41,118 bases of DNA, taken from contig JANYDY010000068.1 of the NCBI GenBank assembly GCA_025363435.1, forward strand, positions 1-41,118, in the 5' to 3' direction. The notes under the pieces were generated by a model that saw only the letters and a list, made by a program, of their open reading frames with translations, was not told the DNA's origin and made no database searches. Below, piece by piece: positions 10,298 through 19,244 of this stretch (position 1 is the stretch's first letter; the number at the start of each line of letters is the position of its first letter). The stretch comes from Betaproteobacteria bacterium. Lineage in GTDB: Bacteria > Pseudomonadota > Gammaproteobacteria > Burkholderiales > SG8-41. The translations under genes were made by a program, and so were the position numbers.

Positions 10298-11101
10298 TTA
10301 ATGGCGCATTTTGTAACCGGTTTTCACCAGCCATAATGTGAGCATCGACAATACCAGCAGGCATACTGCCACGACTACGGCGGAAAGCCACGGCGAGACG
10401 TCGCCAACGCCGAAAAATCCGTAGCGAAAACCGTCGACAATGTAGAAAAAGGGGTTCAGATGCGAGAGCTTCTGCCAGAACGGCGGCAGGGAATACATCG
10501 AATAAAACACGCCGGACAAAAAGGTCAGCGGCAGTATGATGAAATTCTGGAATGCCGCCAGCTCATCAACCTTGCTCGACTGCAATCCGGCGATGATGCC
10601 GAGCACGCCCATAATGGCGCTGCCGAGCAGTGCGAACACGGCCACCCACAAGGGATGCTCGCAGCGCAGCTCGACGAACCAGACCGTGCATAACAACACA
10701 CCGGCGCCGCAGACCAGACCGCGCGCGATCGCCGCCAGCAGATAGGCGAAGAAAAACTCGCGGTGCGACAACGGCGGCAACAACACGAAAATGATGTTGC
10801 CGGTCATTTTTGACTGCATCAGGCTGGAGCTGGAATTGGCAAACGCATTCTGCAAAATCGACATCATCGCCAAACCCGGCGCGAGGAAAGCGCTGTAACC
10901 GACCCCCGGATAGGGCTCGCCGGTATTGCGCAGCGTGTGCCCGAATACCAGCAGAAACAACAGCGCCGACAGCACCGGCGCCAGCACCGTTTGTATGTTG
11001 ACCTTCCAGAACCGCAGCCATTCCTTGTAGAACAGCGTGTAAAACCCGGTCAGCGCGCCGGCGCGCGCAATCGTTTCGGGTTGTTTGAATTCAGCGCTCA
11101 C
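10298..11101 (-). CDS. ABC-2 type transporter permease (YadH/NodJ type)
   Basis: 267 residues with about six membrane segments and a cytoplasmic N-tail. The family features are EWLRFWKVNIQTVLAPVLSA at the start, FLAPGLAMMSILQNAF, and the late LPLTFLSGVFYSMYSLPPFW loop. It forms an exporter with the ATPase encoded immediately upstream, 7 bases away. The E. coli relative YadGH has no firmly assigned substrate; lipid or polysaccharide export is a family-level guess. The pair is routinely found between the mla and murA genes in betaproteobacteria. Confidence 0.9.
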   Translation of the reverse strand: MSAEFKQPETIARAGALTGFYTLFYKEWLRFWKVNIQTVLAPVLSALLFLLVFGHTLRNTGEPYPGVGYSAFLAPGLAMMSILQNAFANSSSSLMQSKMTGNIIFVLLPPLSHREFFFAYLLAAIARGLVCGAGVLLCTVWFVELRCEHPLWVAVFALLGSAIMGVLGIIAGLQSSKVDELAAFQNFIILPLTFLSGVFYSMYSLPPFWQKLSHLNPFFYIVDGFRYGFFGVGDVSPWLSAVVVAVCLLVLSMLTLWLVKTGYKMRH

Positions 11102-11108
11102 GGCAGCC

Positions 11109-12005
11109 TCAATGATTCATGATCTTGACGAACACTTCTTCGAGATCGGGGTGGGCTACTTCCATTTCCAGCACGCCGACGCCGGCGCTGCGCAAGGTTG
11201 CCAGCACCTGTTCGACGCCGTCGTAGCTGTCGAGCGCGAGCCGGCAATCTTCGCCGCCGCCGTGAGCCAGCAGGTACTGCAGTGCCGCCGGCAGGCCCGG
11301 CGGCGCGAGTTTCAAATTGACCTGGCAGCCGGAAAAGCGCTTGAGCAGATTTTGCGTCGTGTCGTTGGCGACGATTTCGCCCTGCTTCAACATGGCGATG
11401 CGCCCGCACAAGGCCTCGGCCTCTTCGAGATAATGCGTAGTCAGAACGATGGTGTGGCCGTCCTGATTGAGACGGCGGATGAACTGCCACAGCGACTGAC
11501 GCAACTCAACGTCAACGCCGGCGGTCGGTTCGTCAAGCACGATCACCGGCGGCTTGTGCACCAGCGCCTGCCCGATCAGCACGCGGCGTTTCATGCCGCC
11601 CGAAAGCTGCCGCATATTGGTATCGGCTTTGTCGTTGAGATCGAGGCAATCGAGCAATTCGTCGATCCACGCATCGTTGTCGCGCAGGCCGAAGTAGCCC
11701 GACTGTATGGTCAGCGCTTCACGCACCGTAAAAAACGGATCGAATACCAGCTCCTGCGGCACCACACCAAGCGCGCGCCGCGCGCCACGGTAATCACGCA
11801 CCACGTCGTAACCCATCACCGAGGTGCTGCCGCTGGTGGCAATATTAAGGCCGGCCAGTATGCTGATCAGCGTCGTCTTGCCGGCGCCGTTGGGGCCGAG
11901 CAACCCGAAAAATTCGCCCTGCTCGATTTGCAGACTGACGCCGGCAAGCGCCGTCAGTCCGCCGTAGCGTTTGACGACCTGATCGACCTGAATAGCGGGA
12001 ATCAT
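11109..12005 (-). CDS. ABC-2 type transporter ATPase (YadG type)
   Basis: 298 residues. Walker [10 protein letters not shown], signature LSGGMKRR, Walker B VIVLDEPTAGVD and the switch His in LTTHYLEEAE are all intact. An additional C-terminal domain of about 80 residues follows, as in YadG/DrrA-type exporters. It starts MIPAIQVDQVVKRYGG. It pairs with the permease at 10298-11101. The 86 bases between it and mlaB hold no gene. Confidence 0.92.
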   Translation of the reverse strand: MIPAIQVDQVVKRYGGLTALAGVSLQIEQGEFFGLLGPNGAGKTTLISILAGLNIATSGSTSVMGYDVVRDYRGARRALGVVPQELVFDPFFTVREALTIQSGYFGLRDNDAWIDELLDCLDLNDKADTNMRQLSGGMKRRVLIGQALVHKPPVIVLDEPTAGVDVELRQSLWQFIRRLNQDGHTIVLTTHYLEEAEALCGRIAMLKQGEIVANDTTQNLLKRFSGCQVNLKLAPPGLPAALQYLLAHGGGEDCRLALDSYDGVEQVLATLRSAGVGVLEMEVAHPDLEEVFVKIMNH

Positions 12006-12091
12006 CGCAACGGCTTTAAGCTCAAATTAAATAGTGTCCGGCGCTTCCTGCGCGGGAAAGGCACCGCGCGCGCGAAATCCAGCGCGATCGG

Positions 12092-12382
12092 TCACGCGCC
12101 GGCGGGAATCAGATCGGTGACCCCGTAGAGATCGGCGAGACTGGCCAGCGTGGCCGGCAGATTGCAAAACGATACATTGCACTTGCGGCGTTGCGCCGCG
12201 CGCTGCCATTCAAACATCAGGCTCAGCGCCGACGAATCGACTTCGGTCACCGCCGCGAGATCAACGACAACATCGCCGGTCAGGTATTGTTCGGCCGCCG
12301 CGCCCAGCTCCGCCGCGGTCAGCAGTGTGATCGGGCCGCTCACGCGCAGACGCCCGCCCTCGCTGGCGATTTGCGCGCTCAT
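12092..12382 (-). CDS. mlaB: MlaB, STAS-domain subunit of the Mla transporter
   Basis: 96 residues forming one STAS domain. The conserved loop VTEVDSSALSLMFEW carries the Asp-Ser-Ser at the helix start that contacts MlaF. MlaB is a cytoplasmic regulator that stabilises the MlaF dimer in the MlaFEDB complex. Its ATG overlaps the mlaC stop (ATGA, 12379-12382), so translation is coupled. Confidence 0.88.
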   Translation of the reverse strand: MSAQIASEGGRLRVSGPITLLTAAELGAAAEQYLTGDVVVDLAAVTEVDSSALSLMFEWQRAAQRRKCNVSFCNLPATLASLADLYGVTDLIPAGA

Positions 12383-13020
12383 TTTTTTGCGGTCTGCTGC
12401 GCCAACGTCTTGTTCTTGGTGGTCAGCGAAGCGATCAAACCATCGATGCCGTTTTTCTGAATTTCGTTGGTGAAGGTGCTGCGATAGTTCTGCACCAGGC
12501 TAACGCCGGCGATGATCACGTCGTAGACCTTCCAGCCCTGCTCGGTTTTTTCCATGCTGTAGTTGACCTCGATCGGGTCGCCGCCGCCGGACTGCTTGAT
12601 GCGCGACTGCACCGTGACTTCAGTGTCGGCCGGCTGCATTTTGAGCGGCCGGTATTCGATCACCTGATCACGATACTGCGAAAACGCACTGGCGTAAGTG
12701 TGCACGAGCAGCGTGCGGAATTCGTTAGTCAGCCCCTGCTGCTGCGCCGGATTGGCCTGACGCCACGGCGCGCCGACTGCAAGCCGCGTCATGCGCGTGA
12801 AGTTGAAATTCGGCAGCACCTTGGCCTCGACGAGCTCATAAACCTTGCGCGTGTTGCCGGACTGGATATCCTTGTCCGAGCGCAAAATGATCAGCACTTC
12901 GTCGGTAACTTTCTTGGCGAGCGCGTCGGGCGCAATGTCCTGCGCGAGCACGCCCTGCGCAAGGCAAAGCAAGCCGCCGAACAGGATGCCGCCAACCAGT
13001 CTTTTCGCAATATTAATCAT
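12379..13020 (-). CDS. mlaC: MlaC, periplasmic phospholipid-binding protein (Ttg2D family)
   Basis: 213 residues with a signal peptide (hydrophobic segment LVGGILFGGLLCLAQGVLA, cleavage expected just after it). MlaC shuttles phospholipids between the outer-membrane MlaA complex and inner-membrane MlaFEDB. Family features: VLPNFNFTRMTRLAVG, EFRTLLVHTYASAFSQYRDQ and the late WKVYDVIIAGVSLVQNYRSTF. It lies 43 bases after mlaD, and no mlaA gene is between or near. Confidence 0.95.
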   Translation of the reverse strand: MINIAKRLVGGILFGGLLCLAQGVLAQDIAPDALAKKVTDEVLIILRSDKDIQSGNTRKVYELVEAKVLPNFNFTRMTRLAVGAPWRQANPAQQQGLTNEFRTLLVHTYASAFSQYRDQVIEYRPLKMQPADTEVTVQSRIKQSGGGDPIEVNYSMEKTEQGWKVYDVIIAGVSLVQNYRSTFTNEIQKNGIDGLIASLTTKNKTLAQQTAKK

Positions 13021-13063
13021 CTTGATTCCTTCCCGTCTAAAACGTTTAACCCGATCATTCGGA

Positions 13064-13534
13064 TTACTTGCTACCCGATCCCTCGGCTGCTTTGCTATAC
13101 ATAAACTGGCTGATCAGCTTCTCCAGCACCACCGCCGATTGCGTCAGCTTCACCGTGGCGCCCGCAGCCAGCATCTTGTCTTCGGCGCCACCTTCAAAAC
13201 CGACGTATTGCTCGCCAAGCAGGCCGGCAGTCAGAATCGACGCCGACGTATCCTGCGGAAACTTGTAGTGACCGTCGATGTTCATGGTGACGCGCGCGAC
13301 AAACTTTTCGTTGTCGAAAGCGATCGCGGTTACACGGCCGACCACCACCCCCGAACTCTTCACCGCGGCGCGCGGCTTCAAGCCACCGATGTTCGTAAAC
13401 TCGGCCGACAGCTGGTAGGTCTCGCCGCCGCCGAGGCTACCCATATTGCCGACCTTCAGCGCCAGTATCGTCAGCGCGCCGAGACCGGCCACCATAAACA
13501 AGCCGACCCAGAGATCGATTGTAGAGCGTTCCAT
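13064..13534 (-). CDS. mlaD: MlaD, MCE-domain substrate-binding protein
   Basis: 156 residues: a short N-tail, one membrane helix (about residues 7-27, WVGLFMVAGLGALTILAL), then one MCE domain. Features are YQLSAEFTNIGGLKPRAAVK, GVVVGRV and SILTAGLLGEQYVGFEGG. Hexamers of MlaD form the lipid tunnel on top of MlaE. ATG 13534 ([11 protein letters not shown]) shares its A with the mlaE TAA stop. The C-terminus ends in a short Ser/Gly tail. Confidence 0.96.
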   Translation of the reverse strand: MERSTIDLWVGLFMVAGLGALTILALKVGNMGSLGGGETYQLSAEFTNIGGLKPRAAVKSSGVVVGRVTAIAFDNEKFVARVTMNIDGHYKFPQDTSASILTAGLLGEQYVGFEGGAEDKMLAAGATVKLTQSAVVLEKLISQFMYSKAAEGSGSK

Positions 13535-14331
13535 TAGACCCCCCGAAACATGAATGCAGTTAGGATGAAATCGAGACCCAGTATAGCCAGCGACGAGGTC
13601 ACCACGGTGCGCGTCGTCGCGCCCGAAACACCTTCCGCTGTCGGCGGCGAGTCGTAGCCTTCGAACAGCGCGATCCACGTCACGGCGATGCCGAAGACAA
13701 AACTCTTGATCACACCGTTTAAGATGTCTTCACGAAAATCGACGGCACTTTGCATCTGTGACCAGAATGAGCCATCGTCAACGCCGATCAGCACAACACC
13801 GATCAGATAGCCGCCATAAACACCCATCGCGCTGAATATCGCCGCCAGCAAAGGCATCGAAATCACACCAGCCCAGAAGCGCGGCGCCACCACGCGCGCG
13901 ATCGGATCCACCGCCATCATTTCCATCGCCGACAATTGCTCGGTCGTTTTCATGAGGCCGATTTCCGCCGTCATCGCTGAACCCGCGCGACTGGCGAACA
14001 ACAGCCCGGATACCACCGGCCCGAGTTCACGCACCAGCGACAACGACACCAGCACGCCCAGCGCCGACTCCGAGCCGTAAATCTTCAGTGTGTGATAACC
14101 CTGAAAGCCCAATACCATGCCGACGAACAATCCCGACACCAGAATGATGATCATCGACAGCACGCCGGTAAAATACAGTTCGCGCACAATCAGATGGATG
14201 CGGCGGAAGCTCGCACCGGAGTTGAGCAGCGTGAGCGCGATAAAGCGGGTGGCGTAACCGAAACGCAGCACCGACTCGACCGTGCGGTGACCGATGCCGC
14301 GAACATTAATGATTGCACCGCGGTTAAACAA
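13534..14331 (-). CDS. mlaE: MlaE, phospholipid ABC transporter permease
   Basis: 265 residues from a TTG at 14331, which has GAGGAG seven bases upstream and overlaps the mlaF stop by 8 bases. No ATG or GTG is suitably placed in this frame. An ATG at 14403 lies well inside mlaF. MlaE family features: an N-terminal interfacial helix ([14 protein letters not shown]), [20 protein letters not shown] with the conserved [23 protein letters not shown], and a final hydrophobic helix. It moves phospholipid across the inner membrane with MlaF, MlaD and MlaB. Confidence 0.93.
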   Translation of the reverse strand: MFNRGAIINVRGIGHRTVESVLRFGYATRFIALTLLNSGASFRRIHLIVRELYFTGVLSMIIILVSGLFVGMVLGFQGYHTLKIYGSESALGVLVSLSLVRELGPVVSGLLFASRAGSAMTAEIGLMKTTEQLSAMEMMAVDPIARVVAPRFWAGVISMPLLAAIFSAMGVYGGYLIGVVLIGVDDGSFWSQMQSAVDFREDILNGVIKSFVFGIAVTWIALFEGYDSPPTAEGVSGATTRTVVTSSLAILGLDFILTAFMFRGV

Positions 14332-15127
14332 GTTCCAGCTCCTCGTTGTATTTGCGGCTCGGATACTGATAGGCAACAGGGCCGTCCGCCTCGCCCCAGA
14401 CAAACTGGTGCACCAGCGGATCTTTTGACGCGCGCATTTCGTCGGGCGTACCGTGGGCGACCATCACGCCCTCGGACAGATAATAAACGTAATCGACGAT
14501 ATCGAGCGCCTCCTGCACATCGTGGGTCACCACGATGGAGGTCGAACCCAGCGTATCGTTAAGCCGCCGCACCAGATTGCGGATCACGCCCAGCGAAATC
14601 GGATCAAGCCCGGTGAACGGCTCGTCGTACATCATCAGCATCGGGTCGAGGGCAATCGCCCGCGCCAGCGCAACCCGGCGCGACATGCCGCCGGACAATT
14701 CTGACGGCATCAGATTATGCGCGCCACGCAGGCCCACCGCGTGCAGCTTGATCATGACGATGTCGCGGATCATGGCTTCGGAAAGATTGGTGTGCTCGCG
14801 CATCTGAAAAGCCACGTTGTCGTAGACCGACAAATCGGTAAACAGCGCGCCGAACTGGAACAGCATGCCCATGCGCCGGCGCATTTTGTACAAACCGTCG
14901 CGATCGAGTGCGCTGGTGAGCACCCCGTCAACGCGGATGTCGCCGCGCGTCGGCTTAAACCAGCCGGCAATCAGGCGCAACAGTGTGGTTTTGCCGGAGC
15001 CGGAGATGCCCATGATGGCAACCACCTTGCCGCGCGGGATCGTCATGTCGATGCCCGACAGGATCGGGCGCCGCTTGTCGTACGAATAGCCGACACCGCT
15101 GATTTCGACGAGATTTTCGGTTGCCAC
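14324..15127 (-). CDS. mlaF: MlaF, phospholipid ABC transporter ATPase
   Basis: 267 residues from GTG 15127 ([17 protein letters not shown]). Walker [10 protein letters not shown], signature LSGGMSRR, Walker B LMMYDEP and an intact switch His in VVTHDVQEA. The C-terminal extension ([18 protein letters not shown]) is typical of MlaF, where it contacts the neighbouring subunit. First gene of the operon. A promoter candidate lies 28-56 bases upstream. Confidence 0.96.
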   Translation of the reverse strand: MATENLVEISGVGYSYDKRRPILSGIDMTIPRGKVVAIMGISGSGKTTLLRLIAGWFKPTRGDIRVDGVLTSALDRDGLYKMRRRMGMLFQFGALFTDLSVYDNVAFQMREHTNLSEAMIRDIVMIKLHAVGLRGAHNLMPSELSGGMSRRVALARAIALDPMLMMYDEPFTGLDPISLGVIRNLVRRLNDTLGSTSIVVTHDVQEALDIVDYVYYLSEGVMVAHGTPDEMRASKDPLVHQFVWGEADGPVAYQYPSRKYNEELELV

Positions 15128-15154
15128 GATCGGGGCGCAGTCGCAAAAGCATGA

Positions 15155-15183
15155 ATTCTAAACAGTCGGCACCAACATCACAA
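15155..15183 (-). promoter_or_regulatory. Sigma-70 type promoter for the mla operon
   Basis: On the minus strand, TTGTGA (15183-15178) and TAGAAT (15160-15155) are separated by exactly 17 bases. The -10 matches 5 of 6 consensus bases and the -35 matches 4. The start of transcription would fall about 20 bases before the mlaF GTG. It lies in the 159-base divergent region between mlaF and the plus-strand ABC ATPase gene. Confidence 0.55.
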
Positions 15184-15286
15184 TCAACGCACGTTATTTC
15201 GAAAATCCACGGCGGCGCCGATTGCCGTGCCGGCGCGTCGCGCCGATGCGCTAAGATAGCCGTTCCACCCGAACGTCAGCCTGAAT

Positions 15287-16018
15287 ATGCCCGAATCCGC
15301 ATTGCGCTTTACCGGAGTCAACAAAAGCTTTGGCCGCAGCAAAGTCCTGCACAACGTCTCATTTGAGATCGAACACGGCGCCTTTTTCGGTCTGGTCGGC
15401 ATTAACGGCGCCGGCAAGACTACATTGCTCAAATGCCTGCTTGATTTCTGCACCTTTGACAGCGGCGCTATCGACATTTTCGGCGTCGCCCACAGCGCGC
15501 CGGGGGCACGCGCAAAACTGGCCTTTTTGCCGGAACGGCTCAATCCGCCCTATTACCTCACCGGTGAGGATTTCATCCGCTACACGCTGGAAATGCAGTC
15601 GGTTCAATATGACCGCAGCGCAGCAGAACACATGCTGCAGGCGCTCGACCTCGACACCGCCGCGCTGACACGTCCGGTGCGCACCTACTCAAAAGGCATG
15701 ACGCAGAAAGTCGGCATTGCGGCATCGCTGCTCTGCAACAAGGAGCTCTACATTTTCGATGAGCCAACCAGTGGGCTCGATCCGAAAGCACGCGCCCTGT
15801 TCAAACGCCAGTTGCACGCATTAAAAGGCAGCTCGCGCACCGTATTGTTCACCTCGCACGCACTGGCCGACGTTGCCGAAGTCTGCGACCGCATGGCGGT
15901 GATGCACGCCGGCGAACTGCGGTTTTGCGGCACCCCGAAGGAGCTGTGCGATCAATTCGGCAGCGGTGAATTGGAACAGGCGTTTTTGAACTGTATCGGC
16001 AGCCCGCTACCGGCCTGA
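15287..16018 (+). CDS. ABC-2 type transporter ATPase at the left edge of the pilus locus
   Basis: 243 residues. Walker A GINGAGKTT, signature YSKGMTQK (the YSKGM variant common in ABC-2 exporters), Walker B LYIFDEPTSGLD, and switch His in FTSHALADVAE. No permease is adjacent. The only unpaired ABC-2 permease in the window is 16 kb away at 32162-32935, on the same strand at the far side of the pilus genes, so the two probably form one transporter. By position it resembles the PilH ATPase of the Myxococcus xanthus pil cluster, an analogy and not proven homology. Confidence 0.88.
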   Translation: MPESALRFTGVNKSFGRSKVLHNVSFEIEHGAFFGLVGINGAGKTTLLKCLLDFCTFDSGAIDIFGVAHSAPGARAKLAFLPERLNPPYYLTGEDFIRYTLEMQSVQYDRSAAEHMLQALDLDTAALTRPVRTYSKGMTQKVGIAASLLCNKELYIFDEPTSGLDPKARALFKRQLHALKGSSRTVLFTSHALADVAEVCDRMAVMHAGELRFCGTPKELCDQFGSGELEQAFLNCIGSPLPA

Positions 16019-16111
16019 GCATTACGAACGACAACGCGCCGGGCCGCAATGCGGCAGGCTATCAGTGCGAAGGGCGATCTGGCAGAATATGCCCTCGCGT
16101 CAAGGGGGAGC

Positions 16112-17560
16112 ATGGAACCAGCGCAAGCCAAACCGGATCTGTTGATCGTCGACGACGATCCGCTCATCAGCGACACGCTCAATTTTGTGTTGAGCCGCGA
16201 CTTCAATGTCTATGTCGCGGAATCGCGTACGCAGGTAAAAAGCCTGTTGCGGCAACTCGACAGCCCGCCGCAACTGGCCTTGATCGACCTCGGACTGCCG
16301 CCAACCCCGCACCGGCCCGATGAAGGCTTCAAGTTGATCGGCGAACTGATCGCCACCTCGCCGACCATCAAGATACTGGTGCTGTCCGGACAGAACGACG
16401 AAACCAATGCGCGCCATGCGCGCACGCTGGGCGCAATTGAATTCATCGCCAAGCCCTGCGAACCGGAAAAAATAAAGCAGTTGCTGCTGAAATCGCTGCA
16501 AATCCGCAGCGCAGAAATCAGCGCGCAACCCCGCGAAGCCGGTTTGATCGGCAAAAGTCTGTTGATCGAAAAGTTGCGCCAGCAAATAACGCAGTACGCC
16601 AACGCGCCTTTTCCGGTGCTGATTGAAGGCGAATCCGGCAGCGGCAAGGAATTGATCGCCGGCGCGCTGCATCGCCAGAGCACGCGCGCATCGAAACCTT
16701 TTCTGGCGCTGAACTGCGCGGCGATTTCGCCGAATCTGGTCGAGCCGACACTGTTCGGCTATTGCAAGGGGGCGTTCACCGGTGCGACCGCCTCGCGCGC
16801 CGGTTATTTTGAAGACGCCAAGGACAGCTCGCTGTTTCTCGACGAAATCGGCGAACTGCCGCTGGAACTGCAGGCGAAACTTTTGCGCGTACTCGAAAAC
16901 GGCGAATTTCAGCGCGTCGGCGAAACGCAGAGCCGTGTCAGCAATGCGCGCGTGATTGCGGCAACCAACCGCGACATGCGCCAGGAAATCCGCAACGGCC
17001 GTTTTCGCGCCGATCTTTATCACCGCCTGTCGGTATTTACGATTGCGGTGCCGGCATTGCGCGACCTCAGTGATGACAAGGAACTGCTGCTCGACAATTT
17101 CCGCGATTTCTACTCACGCCAGGCCGCTGTAAAAGCCTTTGATCTCGATGACGGCGCACGCACCCTCTGGCTCGACTACGGCTTTCCCGGCAACGTGCGC
17201 GAATTGCGCAACATTGTCATCCGTCTGACCACCAAGTTTGCCGGGCAGGCGGTCAACAGCGAACAGCTGCAATCCGAACTCGACATGGAAAGCATGACGG
17301 TCGATCTGCCCGGATTGCCCGCCGGGCAGGACTTCAAAGCCGTGCTCGAAGCAGCGAAAAAACACCTGCAGCTGCAGAAGAATTTCAATCTTGATCTGAC
17401 GCTGCAACAGTGGGAAAAAGGCTATGTAGAAGCGGCGCTGGCGATTACCCAGGGCAATCTTTCGCAGGCCGCGAAACTTCTCGGTATCCATCGCACAACG
17501 CTCTACAGCCGCATGCAAAACTACGGCACGCCGGGTGATGCACCCGAATCATCGCAATAG
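16112..17560 (+). CDS. Sigma-54-dependent response regulator (PrsR/PilR-like)
   Basis: 482 residues from ATG 16112, preceded by AAGGGGGAG. The receiver domain (about 8-130) has acidic residues 14-16, phospho-acceptor Asp59 in LIDLGLPP and Lys114. The AAA+ domain (about 145-375) has Walker A GESGSGKE (173-180), an intact GAFTGA loop (220-225) that contacts sigma-54, Walker B LFLDEIG and ATNRD. The C-terminal Fis-type helix-turn-helix is NLSQAAKLLGIHRTTLYSRM. The DLGLPP receiver signature with its long following loop resembles PrsR regulators of exosortase systems more than PilR, but no exosortase gene is here. The likely partner kinase is at 30335-32065. Confidence 0.92.
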   Translation: MEPAQAKPDLLIVDDDPLISDTLNFVLSRDFNVYVAESRTQVKSLLRQLDSPPQLALIDLGLPPTPHRPDEGFKLIGELIATSPTIKILVLSGQNDETNARHARTLGAIEFIAKPCEPEKIKQLLLKSLQIRSAEISAQPREAGLIGKSLLIEKLRQQITQYANAPFPVLIEGESGSGKELIAGALHRQSTRASKPFLALNCAAISPNLVEPTLFGYCKGAFTGATASRAGYFEDAKDSSLFLDEIGELPLELQAKLLRVLENGEFQRVGETQSRVSNARVIAATNRDMRQEIRNGRFRADLYHRLSVFTIAVPALRDLSDDKELLLDNFRDFYSRQAAVKAFDLDDGARTLWLDYGFPGNVRELRNIVIRLTTKFAGQAVNSEQLQSELDMESMTVDLPGLPAGQDFKAVLEAAKKHLQLQKNFNLDLTLQQWEKGYVEAALAITQGNLSQAAKLLGIHRTTLYSRMQNYGTPGDAPESSQ

Positions 17561-17605
17561 CCGCATGGCTGCTGCGGCCGACCATCCGCACTCGAGGTAG
17601 CCCCT

Positions 17606-19141
17606 GTGTATTACACCCATTTCGGACTGACCCAGCCGCCGTTCCGGATTACGCCGAACACTGAATTTTTCTACAGCGGCGGCAATCGCGGCCCGATACT
17701 CGAGGCGCTGATTTACGCGATCAGCCAGGGCGAAGGCATCATCAAGGTTACCGGCGAAGTCGGCAGCGGCAAAACAATGCTGTGCAACATGCTGCAATCG
17801 CGGCTGCCGCCGAACGTTGAAACCGCCTACATCGCGAATCCAAGCGTGTCGCCAGAAGAAATCGTGCATGCAGTTGCGCTTGAATTGCATCTCAAACCGC
17901 CGCGCGACGCCGGACATCTTGAGTTGATGCAGTTGATACACGCGCACCTGCTCGAACGCCACGCGCAGGGCAAGCAGATCGTGATGTTCGTTGAAGAATC
18001 GCAGAGCATGCCGATCGCGACACTCGAGGAAATGCGGCTGCTGTCGAATCTCGAAACCGCCAACAGCAAACTATTGCAAATAGTCCTCTTCGGCCAACCC
18101 GAACTCGAGGACAACCTGCGCCAGCCGCATATCCGACAGTTGCGTGAACGTATTACGCACAGCTTCCGCCTGAGTCCGTTGAAAACCGGCGAGATCGGCG
18201 ACTATCTGAATTTCCGCCTGCGCGCCGCCGGCTACCGCGGGCCTGACCTGTTTTCGCCGTCCATCATCAACGCCATGGCGAAAGCGTCCGGCGGCCTGAC
18301 CCGGCGCATCAATCTGATCGCCGACAAGGCAATGCTGGCGGCATTTTCCGAGAACACGCACACGATCAAGCTCAAACACGTCAAAGCGGCGGTGCGCGAC
18401 AGCGAATTCAGCCATTACGAACCGCCGCAGCCACGCGTACGCCTGGGCTTCGTGCTGGCTGCATTCGGTATCGGCGCGTTGTTGGGCATCGGTTTGCTGG
18501 TGTTTATTCAGAGCTACCAGCAAGTGCCCACTTCGGCTGCAGAGCCCTCATCGATTGCACCTGCTACCCCGGCGGCAACGACACCGGCAGAACCCGCGCC
18601 ACCACCCCAGGCCACAGCAACGCCTGTGGAAATGCCGCCTGCGACCGCACAACCGGCAACGCCGGCCACCGCCACCCCACCAGCGACGCCGCCAGTAGTA
18701 CCGCCGGTGGTCCAGGAACAACCACAATCGCCCCCCACAAAGCCTATAAAAAATGTTAATAAACAGGTTGTTGAAGTTACCCACACACCACCGACCGACA
18801 GCGCCGACATGGTGCAGGCACGCCTGCGCGCGACCACCGAATGGCTCGCCAAACCGGACAACAAGGCCTATACGATCCAGCTGCTTGGTGCAGATAACCA
18901 ACAACAGCTAAAGAATCATCTGAACGTAATTCGCAAATATGTTGAAATAACTGATGTTTTTGTGTACCGTACATTAGCGAAGCAGAAACCGTCGATGACT
19001 GTTTTGTATGGCTCGTTTGCCGATCGCGGCGCGGCGCAAGAAGCGCTTAAGCAGCTGCCGGCAGCATTAAAAGCCAACAAACCGATCCTGCGGACGGCGC
19101 AAGGCATACGCGCGGAAATCGCCCAGCATCAGTCCCCATAG
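17606..19141 (+). CDS. mshM: MshM/ExeA-like AAA ATPase with C-terminal SPOR domain
   Basis: 511 residues from GTG 17606, with GAGG about eight bases upstream. The AAA domain (about 1-270) starts MYYTHFGLTQPPFRITPN, as in MshM/ExeA/GspA. Walker A is GEVGSGKT (50-57) and Walker B is VMFVEES (126-132). One membrane helix at about 280-302 is followed by a Pro/Ala/Thr-rich linker to about 380. The final 90 residues look like a SPOR domain of the DamX type (AYTIQLLGAD, VLYGSFADRGAAQEAL). SPOR domains bind denuded peptidoglycan in the periplasm, so the protein may pass the secretin through the wall or localise it. MshM itself is normally about half this length. Confidence 0.85.
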   Translation: MYYTHFGLTQPPFRITPNTEFFYSGGNRGPILEALIYAISQGEGIIKVTGEVGSGKTMLCNMLQSRLPPNVETAYIANPSVSPEEIVHAVALELHLKPPRDAGHLELMQLIHAHLLERHAQGKQIVMFVEESQSMPIATLEEMRLLSNLETANSKLLQIVLFGQPELEDNLRQPHIRQLRERITHSFRLSPLKTGEIGDYLNFRLRAAGYRGPDLFSPSIINAMAKASGGLTRRINLIADKAMLAAFSENTHTIKLKHVKAAVRDSEFSHYEPPQPRVRLGFVLAAFGIGALLGIGLLVFIQSYQQVPTSAAEPSSIAPATPAATTPAEPAPPPQATATPVEMPPATAQPATPATATPPATPPVVPPVVQEQPQSPPTKPIKNVNKQVVEVTHTPPTDSADMVQARLRATTEWLAKPDNKAYTIQLLGADNQQQLKNHLNVIRKYVEITDVFVYRTLAKQKPSMTVLYGSFADRGAAQEALKQLPAALKANKPILRTAQGIRAEIAQHQSP

Positions 19142-19244
19142 AGGATGCGCGGCGGGCACCACGCCTTGCCGCTGCAACGCCTTATGGGAAATCCGCATGC
19201 GCAAATTGCAGGCGGGAAGATTCCCGAAATTGGGAGACCGCAAC

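Noticed and set aside
15287-16018. Pairing of the left-flank ABC ATPase with the divergent mla operon
   Set aside because: mla already has its own MlaF. This ATPase has the YSKGM signature of ABC-2 exporters and is transcribed in the opposite direction with the pilus genes.
19154-19171. GGGCACC...TTGC before mshL as a sigma-54 promoter
   Set aside because: The GG to GC distance is 11 bases, not the strict 10.
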